Part shown: in pieces, positions 12,835 to 24,144 of the stretch
How positions within the stretch are numbered: position 1 is the stretch's first letter
Layout of the letters: every line of letters begins with the position of its first letter
Assembly (NCBI RefSeq): GCF_050948175.1
Contig: NW_027490117.1
Coordinates: forward strand, 1,054,001-1,118,000
DNA: 64,000 bases
Source: Xylocopa sonorina
Taxonomy: Eukaryota; Arthropoda; Insecta; Hymenoptera; Apidae
Direction: 5' to 3'
The notes under the pieces: model-generated
What the model saw: the letters and a program-made list of their open reading frames with translations, nothing else
The model's database searches: none
Told to the model about the DNA's origin: nothing
Position numbers and translations under genes: made by a program

Positions 12835-13339
12835 TTTTTTTTTTTCTTTTAACGTGGGGGAATCCTCATGGATCCCCCGGAGCTGGGGAACTCCGGGGGT
12901 ATGCCGGACTCTTACCGGCTAAAACCCCACGGTGACCTTCCTCGGCGCTGCTGGGAGGGGACCGGCAACTCTGGATGAGCACGTTCGGTCCCCTCCCGCG
13001 CCGGGGTCCTCCATGGTGACTGGAGGACCCCCTTCCCGGAGGGGAGTGTGATCGACGAGACACACTGCCCCGTCCGAGGTAATGAGCGATGGCTGGGTCA
13101 CGCAGCCACCGCTCCCGCCCCGGAGAACGCGTGCAATGATCGGTACGATCCCCCAATCATACCGACCGCGCCCCCCGGACAACGCCCGTGCAAAGACGTG
13201 GGGCATGACCAAATAGTCCACCCCACACGGGCACATCGTCGACGCTTCGGGCCAGGCTTGGCCCGGAGTGACTGAGTGCCCTGGGTGCGTTAGACCCGAT
13301 ACAACGACCCGACAAATGCCCAGTCGTGGACCCTAAGGC
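12835..13339 (-). mobile_element. 5'-truncated LINE fragment with poly(A) tail, 14-bp target duplication
   Basis: A GC-rich 505-bp insertion in arm A only. It is flanked by ACTTTAGTAGAACC (12821-12834) and ACTTTAGCAGAACC (13340-13353). It begins with an 11-T run on the plus strand, that is a 3' poly(A) tail on the minus strand. A' (near 34045) and A-inv (near 61030) keep the empty site. On the minus strand an open stretch near 13236-12919 starts MCPCGVDYLVMPHVF, which loosely recalls the C-terminal CCHC region of R1-clade ORF2 proteins. The tail and target duplication are firm; the clade is a guess. Confidence 0.8.
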
Positions 13340-13378
13340 ACTTTAGCAGAACCTGTATTCTACTTTTAAGCCTCTTAC

Positions 13379-13412
13379 ACACACACACACAAACGCGCGC
13401 GCGCGCGCACAC
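13379..13412. repeat. CA/CG dinucleotide microsatellite
   Basis: A run of CA repeats, AAACG, then CG repeats, then CACACATATAT. A' has a degenerate TACATACATATACATA at the same place, so the expansion is arm A specific. Confidence 0.85.
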
Positions 13413-13539
13413 ATATATCCGGACTAATGTATTGCTGCATATATGAATTCTTAAATCCAAGTTACACACGTTAAGAATCCAACACGCGAACAACACACGC
13501 GTAACTCTAAGTTCATGCTATACTTACTTCATTATACAA

Positions 13540-13930
13540 TTTCATAAGTTAAACGCGAAAGACGCGCCGCTAGTCCCACCACGATACGCGAGTCCACACT
13601 CGCTGGACCACATGCTTTCATGATTTTTCAAGTAAATGTTTCCAACCGGTGTAAATATTAATACATATTTTATATTTTAGTTAATTCTAAATACAATATC
13701 TCCTTAAGATACTCCATTACATCTAAAATCCTATTTAATTTCATATCATTTCATGATGTTTTAATTAAATATTTGAAATTGGTTTATATAATTACATTTA
13801 TCATATATTTTAGTCACTTAAATATAAATCATCCCCTCTAAATAAAAATAAATATCTATATATTATATAAGTCGATCATTTATTTGTATCGTTCGAGTTC
13901 GCTGTCTTTCCAACGAGGCTTGCAAATCCC
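13540..13930. other. AT-rich non-coding stretch, part of the segmental duplication
   Basis: No gene seen. Contains a short conserved block around 13560-13615 (GACGCGCCGCTAGTCCCACC ... CACTCGCTGGACCACATG) that recurs at about 34245-34350 (twice, a local duplication) and inverted at about 60805-60865. The rest is AT-rich sequence with fragments of tandem duplication (AAATATTTGAAATTGGTTTA type), also found at 34380-34470, at 60560-60800 and, as a fragment, at 44560-44760. Confidence 0.6.
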
Positions 13931-14580
13931 TCTACGTTATTCTTGTAATTCGTACTTTAGAAGGTATGTAGTACGTATTGATGGTTCAACGCTGAAAATA
14001 TCTCAAGCACTTCTGCTATACTCAATTTAGCGTATATGCAACCTCCTGTCAACGTTATATCTATTTTTTATCTGTTTCGGTTCTTAAAGTATGTATAGCT
14101 TTCTTTCGGATTGGTCGTGATTAGATCGTTCCTTAGAGCCATTTTGATGATCTTTTCCTCTCTATGGTTGTTCGTCTTACTACCCCAGATTACCGATTTT
14201 TCGTTCAGGTCACCCCACGATTATTATTCTGTTTCCTTTCTCTCCCTTTTCCATGTTATCCTCAGCTTGGTTTATATATTCTTCGATTTCTTTCCGTTCC
14301 TGTTAAGCGAGAAGTAGCAGCTTATAGATTTTGTTTCTTCGACCATTGCATGAACGATTCCGGTCGAGGAATATGTGGTGCCATATGTGAAACATTTTCG
14401 ATTAACACCGGTTATCCATATCGCAGCGTCACCGTTCTCGTCTTGCAGTCAGTATTCTTCCATTCTGTGTGCTTCCGATATTATTACCACGTCTGTCTCT
14501 TGAATTATTCGCATTTGCTGCATGATATTTCGCGAGATTCGGCATCTGTTCAGATAGATTTGTAGGATTTTCAATTCCAT
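13930..14580 (-). pseudogene. R1-like ORF2 endonuclease domain remnant (arm A)
   Basis: The minus-strand start codon at 14578-14580 opens MELKILQIYLNRCR, the usual start of an R1-clade APE-type endonuclease. The frame is broken by stops and shifts but can be followed through a TYGTTYSS-like stretch and a GDLNEKS-type region (about 14165-14215). It ends near 14000, where the SDH motif has decayed to LNH. Reverse transcriptase and the rest of ORF2 are missing. In a functional element this domain nicks target DNA to prime reverse transcription. Confidence 0.65.
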
Positions 14581-14602
14581 ATTCGTTTCTCCTTCTTTTC
14601 TA

Positions 14603-15043
14603 TCAACGCCTTTCTGTAGGCCGGACAATTAAAGCTCTGATAACGTGACTGATGTATGGATTCCTTCTTCCTTCCTCGCTGCAGATGATACATTTCGGTT
14701 TATTCGCGATACAACCGATCATCGTATAAATCTGAGATCCGCGTCTTCTGCAGATTCCCTTATTATCTTTGACTTCTTCGTAATTTCTACCGATATGTCC
14801 CACATTATGGCATTTGAAGCATCTCTCTATTCTCGGTAGCACTTTGCAGAGACAAGGTGTTAATGGTATTCTGAGTCGTTTGACCTTTTCCAGCTCTTTA
14901 CTGTATTCCTGCCCAAATTCAGCTAACGCGACTCGATTGACTCTCCACGTTTGTTTTAACAACTTGACGTTTATACCGCTATCCTTTCCTTCGATTATTT
15001 TCAGTGTTCGTTTTATGTAATCATTCATTTCTTCTCTGGTCAC
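14603..15043 (-). pseudogene. R1-like ORF1 (gag) C-terminal half with decayed zinc knuckles
   Basis: 146 codons ending in PTERR-stop. Residues about 75-90 read CFKCHNVGHIGRNY, a CCHC knuckle whose last Cys has become Tyr. The second knuckle has lost a Cys (CRRRGSQIYTMIGC) and the third (KCIICSEEGRRNPY) keeps its first cysteines. The ORF1 protein of such LINEs binds the element RNA and forms the ribonucleoprotein. The N-terminal part continues upstream (to about 15600) in other frames. The A-inv copy at 59658-59897 has the undamaged knuckles, so the losses are specific to this copy. Confidence 0.75.
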
Positions 15044-16381
15044 CTAACGGGTATATGTCCCTTAGTTGGAGCATTATACTCGCACTCGTATGATTTTCTT
15101 CGAATTCTTTTTCTAGAGTTCCTTTTATCTCCTTTATTATGTTCTCTATACCTGTTTTCCTGTTAAATTCTAAGATTATATCTCCCGCTCTCGATTTTCT
15201 TGCGTCATCTTTTCGTATATCTGTCGTTTCTCCTGCTTCTCCTCATCTCGTTGTTTGTCCTCGAATGCTTATTGCTCCTTTAATTGCTTCAATTTTCCCT
15301 GTACCGTTCGCCACTAGTTCGATCAAGTGTTCGATCTCAGTTTTTTTATATGCCTGATGTTTCCCATTAACGTTTTCTAATATGTCATTACCTTCGTCGT
15401 ATCCTCGCTCATAATATCTATCATTACGTCTGATGTGTGACTGCCTATTCTTCTATGTGAAAGTGAAGACGTTATTCTCATCGGTAGCTTCTCCATTATC
15501 CTGATCTTTCTTTTTGGTTCCCTTACTTCGGCTCCTGATGCTTCTCCTTTCGTGCCTGTGTTCTCCGAGGCTTTCTTTTTCTCCTCTATATTTTCCTATC
15601 CTTTGCTGTCATCAACAGCGAGCTCCGAACTGCCTGCCCAACAATTAATTTTCTACCAGGACCCGATGGGACTGATTCCGAAACGCGAGCCAGCAGCACC
15701 TTTCGTGGGGGTTAGGGGGGGCTGCAGGCTCCCCACCATCCTACTGCCTGCCCTGATGTGGACGAGGAACGCAGGGCCACTTGAACCGCGACCAGCATCT
15801 ATCTTATACCCTAACCGATTCGTAGTCGAGTTTTCCATTAAGCTTGCCGGAATCAATGATATTGATTCGTACAATCTAAAGTATTATTTTCTTTTTAAGT
15901 TTCTCGATATTTTTATTTTCTCTCGCGATATCGTCTATTTCGTTGTGCCTTGCCCTGACGGTATGGTATATAATCTGTTGTTTGATATTTGTAGGATTTC
16001 CTCTTAATAAATGCAATGTTTTCACAGATCTTCTTTTTCTTTCTCTTTAGTTACGTTGTTGTTATTTTATATTCTCTATCCTCCACATTTCCTCTCTGCA
16101 CCATCCCAGATCCGGCGTCGTACGATTACTTCATGATGGCGCCCCGTTCTCGCTACCCCGAGATCGAGTGTTCTTCCTTGCATCCGTTGATTTGTATATG
16201 TCACACATTGGAGAATATTTCTGCTTATTCTTTGTATTTTTCGAATTACGTTTTGGTTAGATGTATATTGGATATGCGTCGAAATATCTGATTTCCGTAC
16301 GATTTGTTAGTAAAGTTTTATTCTTTTCGGACTGTTTGTTTTCATTTAGCCGAAGGCGTTCCTGTATTCAATGCGGACCCA

Positions 16382-16439
16382 CTCCGATTGAACCCGTCGA
16401 TTATTATATTATATTACGTGAATAAACGTTCAATCGGAG
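16382..16439. other. Perfect 12-bp inverted repeat with 34-nt loop
   Basis: CTCCGATTGAAC at 16382-16393 and GTTCAATCGGAG at 16428-16439. It sits at the 5' side of the R1-like LINE. The A-inv counterpart (near 57960-58040) keeps only part of the arms. Confidence 0.75.
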
Positions 16440-16540
16440 CGGATTTCTGCCACTCCGTAACTGCGGACTGTCTTACTGCATAGCTTCTTTCATGGGAATG
16501 TTGCGGAGGCTGCTTCCGTCCCGAGATGGAAGTGTGATTG

Positions 16541-16790
16541 TGTTAGATTTAGTTAGGTTACGCTAGGTTAGGATAGGTTGAAATATGTTTGGGTATATTT
16601 GTAGATTGCTCAGTTATGTTGGGTCAGATTTAAGAAAGAGTAGATTCGATTTCTTTATGTTTAAGGAAGGTAATGTTAGATTGTGTGAGGTTGACTTAGA
16701 TTTGGGTGCAGGCAGGGTAAGTCACCTTAGGTGTAACTGAGGTTAGCTTGGTTTAAATTAAGTTTCGAGGATGTTAGATTAAGTTAAGCC
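16541..16790. repeat. Degenerate TTAGGTTA-like tract
   Basis: Many spaced matches to GTTAGGTTA, GGTTAGG and similar words, related to the insect telomeric unit TTAGG but not a clean array. The same tract is at 35700-35930 (A') and inverted, as CCTAACCTAA-type sequence, at 57625-57880 (A-inv). It lies just outside the 5' end of the R1-like LINE in arm A and A-inv. Confidence 0.7.
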
Positions 16791-16804
16791 AAGTAAGATA
16801 TGGA

Positions 16805-17140
16805 TAACCGATAGCTGGCAATGCCATTCTTCGATAGTTCTCGAATTCCCGACTATTGGCAATACCAGCCGTTATTATATCATAAGTTATCAACCGCAGT
16901 CATTACCCACTGTCGATATATCGTAAGTTACCGACCGCAGGCAACACCAGTCTTTGATAAGTCTTGAATTGCCTACTATTGGTTGCACCAGCTGTATGTG
17001 TAAGCATGCGCTATCGACTGTTGGTAAGACCAGTCGTCGACAATTTATGGATCATTAAGCACAAGCAGCACCACCCGTCGGTCGATTGTGAGTAACCGAC
17101 CACCAGCAGCACCATCCATCGGTAACTTATGAGTTATTCT
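16805..17140. repeat. 41-42-bp minisatellite, about eight degenerate units
   Basis: Units of the form ACCGACTATTGGCAATACCA followed by GTCGTCGATAACTTATGAGTT-like sequence start near 16807, 16848, 16893, 16930, 16971, 17013, 17055 and 17097. Spacing is mostly 41-45 bp. No coding potential is visible. Confidence 0.75.
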
Positions 17141-18000
17141 TAATGGGAACATCCATCCATAGGCATGTATTGATTCGTTTCGCCATCTCTTCAATCTGTG
17201 CTGAAACAGAATTGCGAACAGCTTGAGCAGTTTTCACAGAGATGACTTCACCGGTCTGGCAACAACGGGTGCCACATATAGGTTCTCACAAAACCATTTG
17301 CCACGCAACTCAGTGCTGAAAGGGTTAATAATGCTAGCGCTCTTTCTTTAACCAGGCATAGAATCCATAGGTATGAAAAATTATGTCCTGGTGAATAATA
17401 TCAATTTTAGAGGACCATTTCTAATGTAAGTATAAGAGTTCTGTTTTAGTTGTAGAAATAAAATTCTCTGATATGACACTATACTTATTTTCAGATCCAA
17501 AGTATCCTTACCATGTTTAAAGAAAGGTACAAATCCTCATATAGTAAACATCAGCCCATCACTAAGTATAAAAATTAAACGAATATGGTTTCAAACTCGT
17601 GTCGATTGTATAATATCCAAGTTTGGAATGTTAATGGATGGACTGATGAATATGAAAATGATGGTATTGCTGTGAATGCACTCTTGTCGAAGACTGTAGT
17701 AACTTATATATATTTCTAATTTCATTGTTAAGAAAAATAATTCTCTCAATTTGAGATTGCCTTACGCACGCGTTGTTTCAGGTATACATATGGCTGCAAT
17801 AGAGAGTTCATTGATTCAGAATCACAAAATTATAGCGGGAAGCTAAAAATAATGTGTGATGCAATGTACGCTTTTGTTTTACAAAGACAGTAAATCTGTT
17901 ACTACTTAATCTTTAATGGATGAGGCAATATTAAAAAACTGAAGGAATGTCAGATTTTACCCATTATGCATATAATCCAGGTGTGAATAATTAACTAAAG
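17140..18000 (+). pseudogene. Fossil coding-like stretch, unidentified (arm A copy)
   Basis: Collinear with the better preserved 36991-37368 in A'. Fragments such as LPGIESIGMKNY and SIKIKRIWFQTR can be read but are interrupted, for example by a stop after the FRGPF-like stretch. A weak resemblance of the tail (DEYENDGIAV...SKTVV) to the middle of piggyBac-type transposases is possible but not convincing. Confidence 0.3.
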
Positions 18001-20480
18001 GTTTACAATTAATACATGAACGTATAATATATATTTTAGTAAACAAATCAATTTATTCTATAGAATACAAATATTATTGATCAGATAAATTGTTGCCTGA
18101 TTCCTTCCTAGAGGAGAATTTGAAACAGATAGATTTGGATAATTATATATAACAATTGAAAAGAACGAACAAATTATACAGATAATTGAGAGGAAAAGAT
18201 CATGCAAGTATCAATCGTCATCCAAACTAATTTAAACAGCGAGTTTGTTAACAAGACTGTAAGCACAAATACTATATTGTTCATTATGTTAAAAAAAAAT
18301 TTATTAGAACTCGTACATTACGGCACATCATAGATCAGTCTGATTAATTGCCCGAGCAATCATAATTCAAGAGTTAATTAACATCACTTTTGCAAAAATT
18401 TATAATAAATGTAAATTTCGTAAATTTTAATGGTGACGAAGCTGGTACACGGTTTTTACATCTTAAAAATGGTAGAAAGATGCGGCAGGGAGAGGAGAAC
18501 CTAGTCAACCACTAGGTCCAACATTAAAAATGGATTCTCAAAATTTTCTCGCAATGTTTTCTCATAAAAAAAATATATCTTTTACGTTCAACTTAATTAG
18601 AAGTGCAAAATAATTTTACTAATAACATAATATTATATATCTTTCGGAGAATTAAAACTTGCATCGACAAAGCCGTAGTGGGAAAGTTGAAAATTAGCGG
18701 TGATCTACGATAACCAATGAAATTAGAGAAATTAATGGTCAATTTAAAGTCGAAACTTACTTTGAAAAATTAAATACCGTCTCCTTAAAATGAACCGACA
18801 TATTAACTGATTAAGGGAAAGTTATTCCTACTTATAAAAATGTTCTTACACTTTCTAAACGTTTAATATGATAATATAAAATATTTAAAATATTAAAAAA
18901 TCTAAAGTAAAATATATTTTTATGTATATACTATATTATATTTTGTAATACATTTTGTAACACTAAATGATAAAAATTAAATAAATTACGCTTGAATATA
19001 TTTATTTATGTAGATTGAACTTTACACATACATTTATAATAAAATGAACATAATTATTCATGTTTAATATTTTCTTTGGAAACAATGAGCAAAGATATAA
19101 AGTACTTTGTTATTATAGTTCTAGCTGCTTCATAAGTTCCGAAAATGATAAAATAGACCAACGCCAGCAAAAAGTTTAATATCTCATAATTATTTTATAG
19201 TTGAAAGATTATTAAGCTTTATGCCTGAATGGATGCTTATATATAAGTATAACTGCCAAAATGAAATAACATAGCAAAGTGATATTTACACACCTGAGTG
19301 CTGCAATTTTGACGTATTTAAATTTCTAATAACAGCATAAAAATGTTTATAATCTAATTATCAATTATAAATGGAATTCTACAATTTATCCATGTGATAG
19401 TCCTTTCTTTTTGTACGTATTCCCTAATACATACACAGTATCTTTAATCTTGATGGATTTCGCGCCCGCGCGTGTGTGTGTGTGTGTGTATGGTAGCACC
19501 TAAATACCACCTAATACCACCTAATAGGTTTCATACTTTCGATTCTAGTAAATCGAGTAAAATGGCATAAGAATTTCTGTAGAATATCAAGGAGATCTGA
19601 AGCTGCTATTGCACTGCGTACAGAAATTTTCACTGGAAGAATTTTTCTTCCAATTTGTCGACACCAGATTTATTTGAATTGTTCTTGTTTAGAAAATTAA
19701 AACTGAATGACATATCCCTTACCACAGCGCGTCGGTAACCACGATACCCAACAAATACAAGTTTACTTTATCTGAGATTAAGGTCTGCTTTCCTTGTTTC
19801 CATACTTCTTTACATGGCGTTACATTCTTAAGACTCTTTGTAAATTACAAAGAACAGAAGTGCTACATGGATTATAAAAGTGTAATAGTTTAATTTATAT
19901 AATCTTGACCATTTTAAATCCGTTTACGTTGCTTTGCTTGTTGTATATGTTTATCACTTGGCGCTGAACCAACTACTACTACCATCATCCCTTTCTAAAA
20001 TTTGGAAAATCCACCAGATCTAAGGAAACTTTGCTTAGGTTGCAAATGTGTTTTTAATGTATCCAGCAGAAATGAAATTACATTGACAGAAGTACCAGCT
20101 AGTTCTCCACACCTATTTGAAACAATATTAAATAACCTTATTAAACAAGAATGTATTAAATGTGACTTGGACTTTTAAATTTGAATTTATAAATATCTAA
20201 CATATAAATATGTTTTTCTTACTATTCATATCATTATACTTTCAGTGATTTATTATGTGCTGTGATTTGATATATTAACTGCTTGATTATATTTTACAAC
20301 GAACCTTGCGTACCAAACTTTGCTTTTACTCCTGATAAGAGTGGATAATCCTTCGTTTTATATTCTTATATCGCATTGGTTATAAAAGTATATGTTATTG
20401 TATTTATGCAGTCATGTATAATTATGTACATACAAATTCGCGATTAAGTAGCTATATGTTGAAATTCAATTCCGAATAAT
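18000..20480. other. AT-rich fossil block of the segmental duplication, no recognisable gene
   Basis: Present in all three arm copies (37500-39815 and, inverted, 54750-57300). It contains a small hairpin (ACCTAGT 18499-18505 and ACTAGGT 18511-18517) in a well conserved GGCAGGGAGAGGAGAAC context. It also has a GT microsatellite near 19465-19490 and an open stretch at 19999-20178 encoding CLGCKCVFNVSSRNEITLTE-type sequence without a start codon. I recognise no gene family. The pattern of conserved islands in decayed AT-rich DNA would fit an old gene or large transposon. Confidence 0.5.
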
Positions 20481-20860
20481 GCTCTAAAAAGCATCCCAGA
20501 TAACAAAGGGCAAGATGGCGGCGACAACATACCGGCACTATATTGCCACTTCCGAGGAAAGTCAGCTGATCCATAGCCATCTGTGGCCGGATTCGTTAGC
20601 TAAAATGCCAGAACGTGTTACCAGCACTTTCTAAACAAGCATAACACGCCGTATGAATCGCGCATTACCAGCACTATCGTGACACACGTGTCATCGCTCC
20701 ATTCATGAATCTTTTCAGCAATGACGTAGGATCACAATTGGTAATGGGGAACCTAGGCTTTCATACAAATTAGAACCATTAGATGTCACGAGATGTTCAA
20801 CATATGAGTACTGACAGACATTTTGATAGTCGCTTTCGTATATGTATAGTTATTGAGAGA
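20395..20860. other. Arm A specific 440-470-bp segment (indel relative to A-inv)
   Basis: Flanking sequence in A-inv joins directly near 54710 (a TATATACGACTCT-like word meets the TATACTTTTATAA-like word), so this segment is either an insertion in arm A or a deletion in A-inv. It contains AGCATCCCAGATAACAAAGG and a locally GC-richer stretch (AAGATGGCGGCGACAACA). No terminal repeats or clear target duplication were found. Confidence 0.5.
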
Positions 20861-21288
20861 GTCGTATATATTTCTTTCAACCCGTCATAAACTAAAAATA
20901 TAATTTATAACAACAATATTACTTACAAAATACAAATTCATGCTGTTACATCCCTAACTTCGCCTTGTGTAATTTCTTAAATGACATGCTGTCGTTGTAT
21001 TTAATATAACCCTCAATTACATGAATTTGTAACGATGAATTGAAGAAAATATATAAAAAATAAATGTATATATTTTTATGATGAAGTAATTAACGACTTT
21101 ATGGAGGAATTCGCCGTATCGAGCCAGTTTATAGAAAATAATGAAATCGAGTTCTTATATCTTTGTTTCGTGCCAGTGTATCTATTTTGGAATCAAAATA
21201 AATAAATTGCTTAGTTTAATCATTTTTCATATTCCATTATAATGTTTATGGAAATAGCTTCCTCATTGGTAAATGTCAGCCTACGCCA

Positions 21289-21552
21289 CTACCACGCTTG
21301 TAGCCTTGGTGAGCTGATAGTGTCATTGCCACGGCCGTGTAACTCGTTTGCCATATCGCGGTGCATTAATAGTGCCGTGATACGCGTGTCGCCACAGTAC
21401 TGAGAGTATGCCGTTACGAGAACTGAGTAGGGGCATTGTCTTTGCACAGTTCTGTCACGGAATTCGTTCCATCTGTTGTCCTTGGCGTGCCAATCGCTGG
21501 CTGCTTGGGATATTGTAATGCATGAGGCAGACTTGTTTCTTATCATCGTCAA
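21289..21552 (-). pseudogene. Unrecognised small ORF conserved between arms (arm A)
   Basis: 87 codons. The aligned ORF in A-inv (52756-52995) differs by scattered substitutions and by an in-frame three-residue gap, and both keep WNEFR, RTVQRQC, LVTAYS and GDTRITALLMHRD. No signal peptide, membrane segment or known motif is visible. Shared openness is suggestive only, because the arms are young enough to retain openness by chance. Confidence 0.35.
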
Positions 21553-22729
21553 GGAGATGGATTTTCATTTCCCCCTCTTTGAATTTTGTTAATTATTGCT
21601 TGGAATTTTTGCCGCTTCTGCATCTTCATGACCGCATTGTGGATTTAACTTATGCACGATCTCTTTGGTCTTCATCATTTGTTACATGTAACATTACATA
21701 TGTAATGCACGTTTGTTATGTAATGCTCAGATTTATAATACTGAGATTTTTTTATTCTATGGTAAAGCAACTTATTCGATTAATATATTTATTAGGCATA
21801 GATATAAATAATTAGAAAAATGTTATTAAAATGGAATTAAATATGTTGTTGCAATTATATATTTAAGATCTGAAGGTGTAGATGCAATTAGTGTCGGATG
21901 TTTTACGTGATCCAATCGACGAATTGAGTGAGGCTATGAAATATCAAAACCTCTTACAATTCCTCGATTCCTTTCCATGTTAAATGAATGATTATTTCTG
22001 CAAAACAAGAAGCCTGAATTAGTGAGATCTCTGCGAACATAAGTAATTTGTAAGTAATACATTTTTCTTCGTTGAAATATTTGCCTTTCCATAGGATAGA
22101 ACGTTTAGATATTATTGCCTGTTTTATATCCATTTCGGTCCAATTCTATTATAGCTTTTGAGCAGAAGTAATATTTATTATACCTGATTTTTGCAATAGT
22201 TTTTTATTTAACAGATTTTATAGACGTAGAAGCATCATTTGAGGGATGTATCGATCTACTTTGCAGTTCTATCGGTTTCTTTTTCTGCTCGCTACTTTCT
22301 ATTCTCAGTTCCATATACTTATCCTTTATCACCATCATATATGTTGCGTAAGATTATAACAACTTTTTGTCTTTAAATTTTGAGGATATTTCAATTAAGT
22401 TTGCTTTGAATACAAAAACAGAAATTAAAAAAGAGTGACATGTACCATTTCTTGGAAACGTTGTATGGTAATTTGCATCTGACTCTTTTGAAAGGCACGT
22501 ACTTTACTTAACGTTTGCAATGATTCAGTTAGCGCAGAAAATAAATATTCTACATTCTAAACTGTCCGCTCTTGTAATTGTAAGGCAAATACATTCATCT
22601 GTCGACATCGTGAACACTGTTTTTTGGCTAAATTCCAGAAAAACAAATATATTATAAGTATTATAATAAACATCGTAATATTAAATTTAACTTTGTTCAT
22701 CGTTGCCTTTTTGGGTACATCCATAGCAA

Positions 22730-24144
22730 TATACAGGGTTGCGCAGTGATAATTAGCACCTCAGATATTCTCGAAACAATAAGTTTCGTAGAAATTCTTG
22801 CTGATATGAAATTGTACCAATGGCCTAGACGTTGATGAAAATAGTTTCTTTGTAAGTGGAGGTATGTTGGATATTTGAAGATCACCTTCATTTTTTAAAA
22901 TGAAATGATATGTTCATTCTTGCACAATACGATAGAGTATTTCAAAACGAGTTTAACGACCTGTAACATGAAGCCATTAAAGGTTACAAGAAGTAAAGAA
23001 AGACGATAATGCTCACGGTTTTGATAGTAAATGAAACATACGTATTGCAAACAGTGGTGGAAGGAAGTGAGTAAACATTGTTCGAAGGGCATTTTGATAG
23101 TTTGCAGAATAAGTTAAACATGATAATATTGAAAAATCGGTTTGATTACAATTGGTTTGGCAGTTCGATTGACGTCCATTTTATAAGTACTGAGCTGCGA
23201 TTCATGAGGACAGCTCACACAATTGTTGAACTACGGAAGATTAACATTGTGAATTTGAATCAAAAGGTAATTAAATTCCATTAGATTGTAAACAAATGTT
23301 AATGTTTCATTTTAAATAGTGAGATTAAATACTCTTTACAAAACTACAAAAATGGATACATTCCTCCCTGTTATTATTATTTCATTTAATTATAATTGCA
23401 ATTATATAGTTCATTACGATAAAAAATATTTCTCAAGAAATTCTAAATATTAAATTAAAGAGCCAAGCAAAACATTTTCAATAATTACGAATATGAAAAG
23501 TAATTGAACATTCCAATGGAAAGATGTTCTAAACAGGAGTTAGAAAAATCAAATAATCACCTTCAATTCCAGAATTCATCTATATGAGGTAAAATATTTT
23601 GAAAACTTTAATTACAGTCTTTGATGCAAGCAGTTGGACCGTATGTCGATTTTAAGAGAATTAATGAAAGTCAACTATTTTGAAGTGGTCAGAATCTTTG
23701 TCGTTTGAGCAATAAGTGACTAAGAAATGACTGCATAAATTTCAGACCTATAAACATATGGATTAAATCTTATGCAGACACGTTTATGACTGATTTACTA
23801 AATAATAATCAACACTAAGTAATCATTTTAAAACTTAAACGATTACACCTCGCATATATTTAAAAGTATTGCAAACGTGAAAAGTAAGTGGCTTATGAAA
23901 AACTCTTCTAAAAGAACGGACGAAGGCAATAGAAATCTTTGTTGGAGTAAGCAAGTTCTAAAGTTCTAAGTAACGCGATGGCCCTTATCTGCCTACGTTT
24001 CATAGCAAGTGAGTTCTGAAATTCTATGAAATCCGATGGAGCTCTTCACTATCAACGTTTCGAAGGAAGTTCTCAAACCCTCAGTTCTGCGTTTAAAGCT
24101 ATGTGTGTTCTATATATCTATGTAAAGTGATGTTCCCTATCAGT
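22730..24144. other. AT-rich stretch of arm A, no recognisable gene
   Basis: At 22732 the word TATACAGGGTTG (matched by CCACCCTGTATA at 51620-51631) resembles the terminal words of many insect DNA transposons. No complete element or matching inverted terminus was found. From about 23900 the DNA becomes satellite-derived (GATGGCCCTTATCTGCCTAC; GATGGAGCTCTTCACTATCA). Short open frames here are broken differently in A-inv (48250-48818 and 50750-51640). Confidence 0.5.

Larger units (their letters stand above)
13930..16480 (-). mobile_element. Degenerate R1-clade LINE, 3'-truncated (arm A copy)
   Basis: A minus-strand non-LTR retrotransposon remnant. The 5' UTR-like part lies at about 16480-15600, ORF1 (gag-like) at about 15600-14603 and the start of ORF2 (AP endonuclease) at 14580-13930; reverse transcriptase is absent. 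Family assignment rests on the ORF1 zinc knuckles and on the ORF2 N-terminus (LQI-LNRCR), typical of the R1 clade, plus the GDLNEKS-type endonuclease motif in the other copies. All reading frames are interrupted. Confidence 0.8.

Noticed and set aside
12866..13275. Overlapping GC-rich ORFs on both strands
   Set aside because: They lie inside the 505-bp LINE fragment; only a weak CPCG resemblance on the minus strand, so not called as genes.
14111..16291. Plus-strand ORFs with hydrophobic, Phe/Ser-rich translations (also 34780-35413)
   Set aside because: Antisense shadows of the minus-strand R1-like LINE; the hydrophobic look comes from reading purine-rich gag coding DNA backwards.
16541..16790. 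True telomeric (TTAGG)n array
   Set aside because: Only degenerate and spaced TTAGG-like words; no uninterrupted tandem run.
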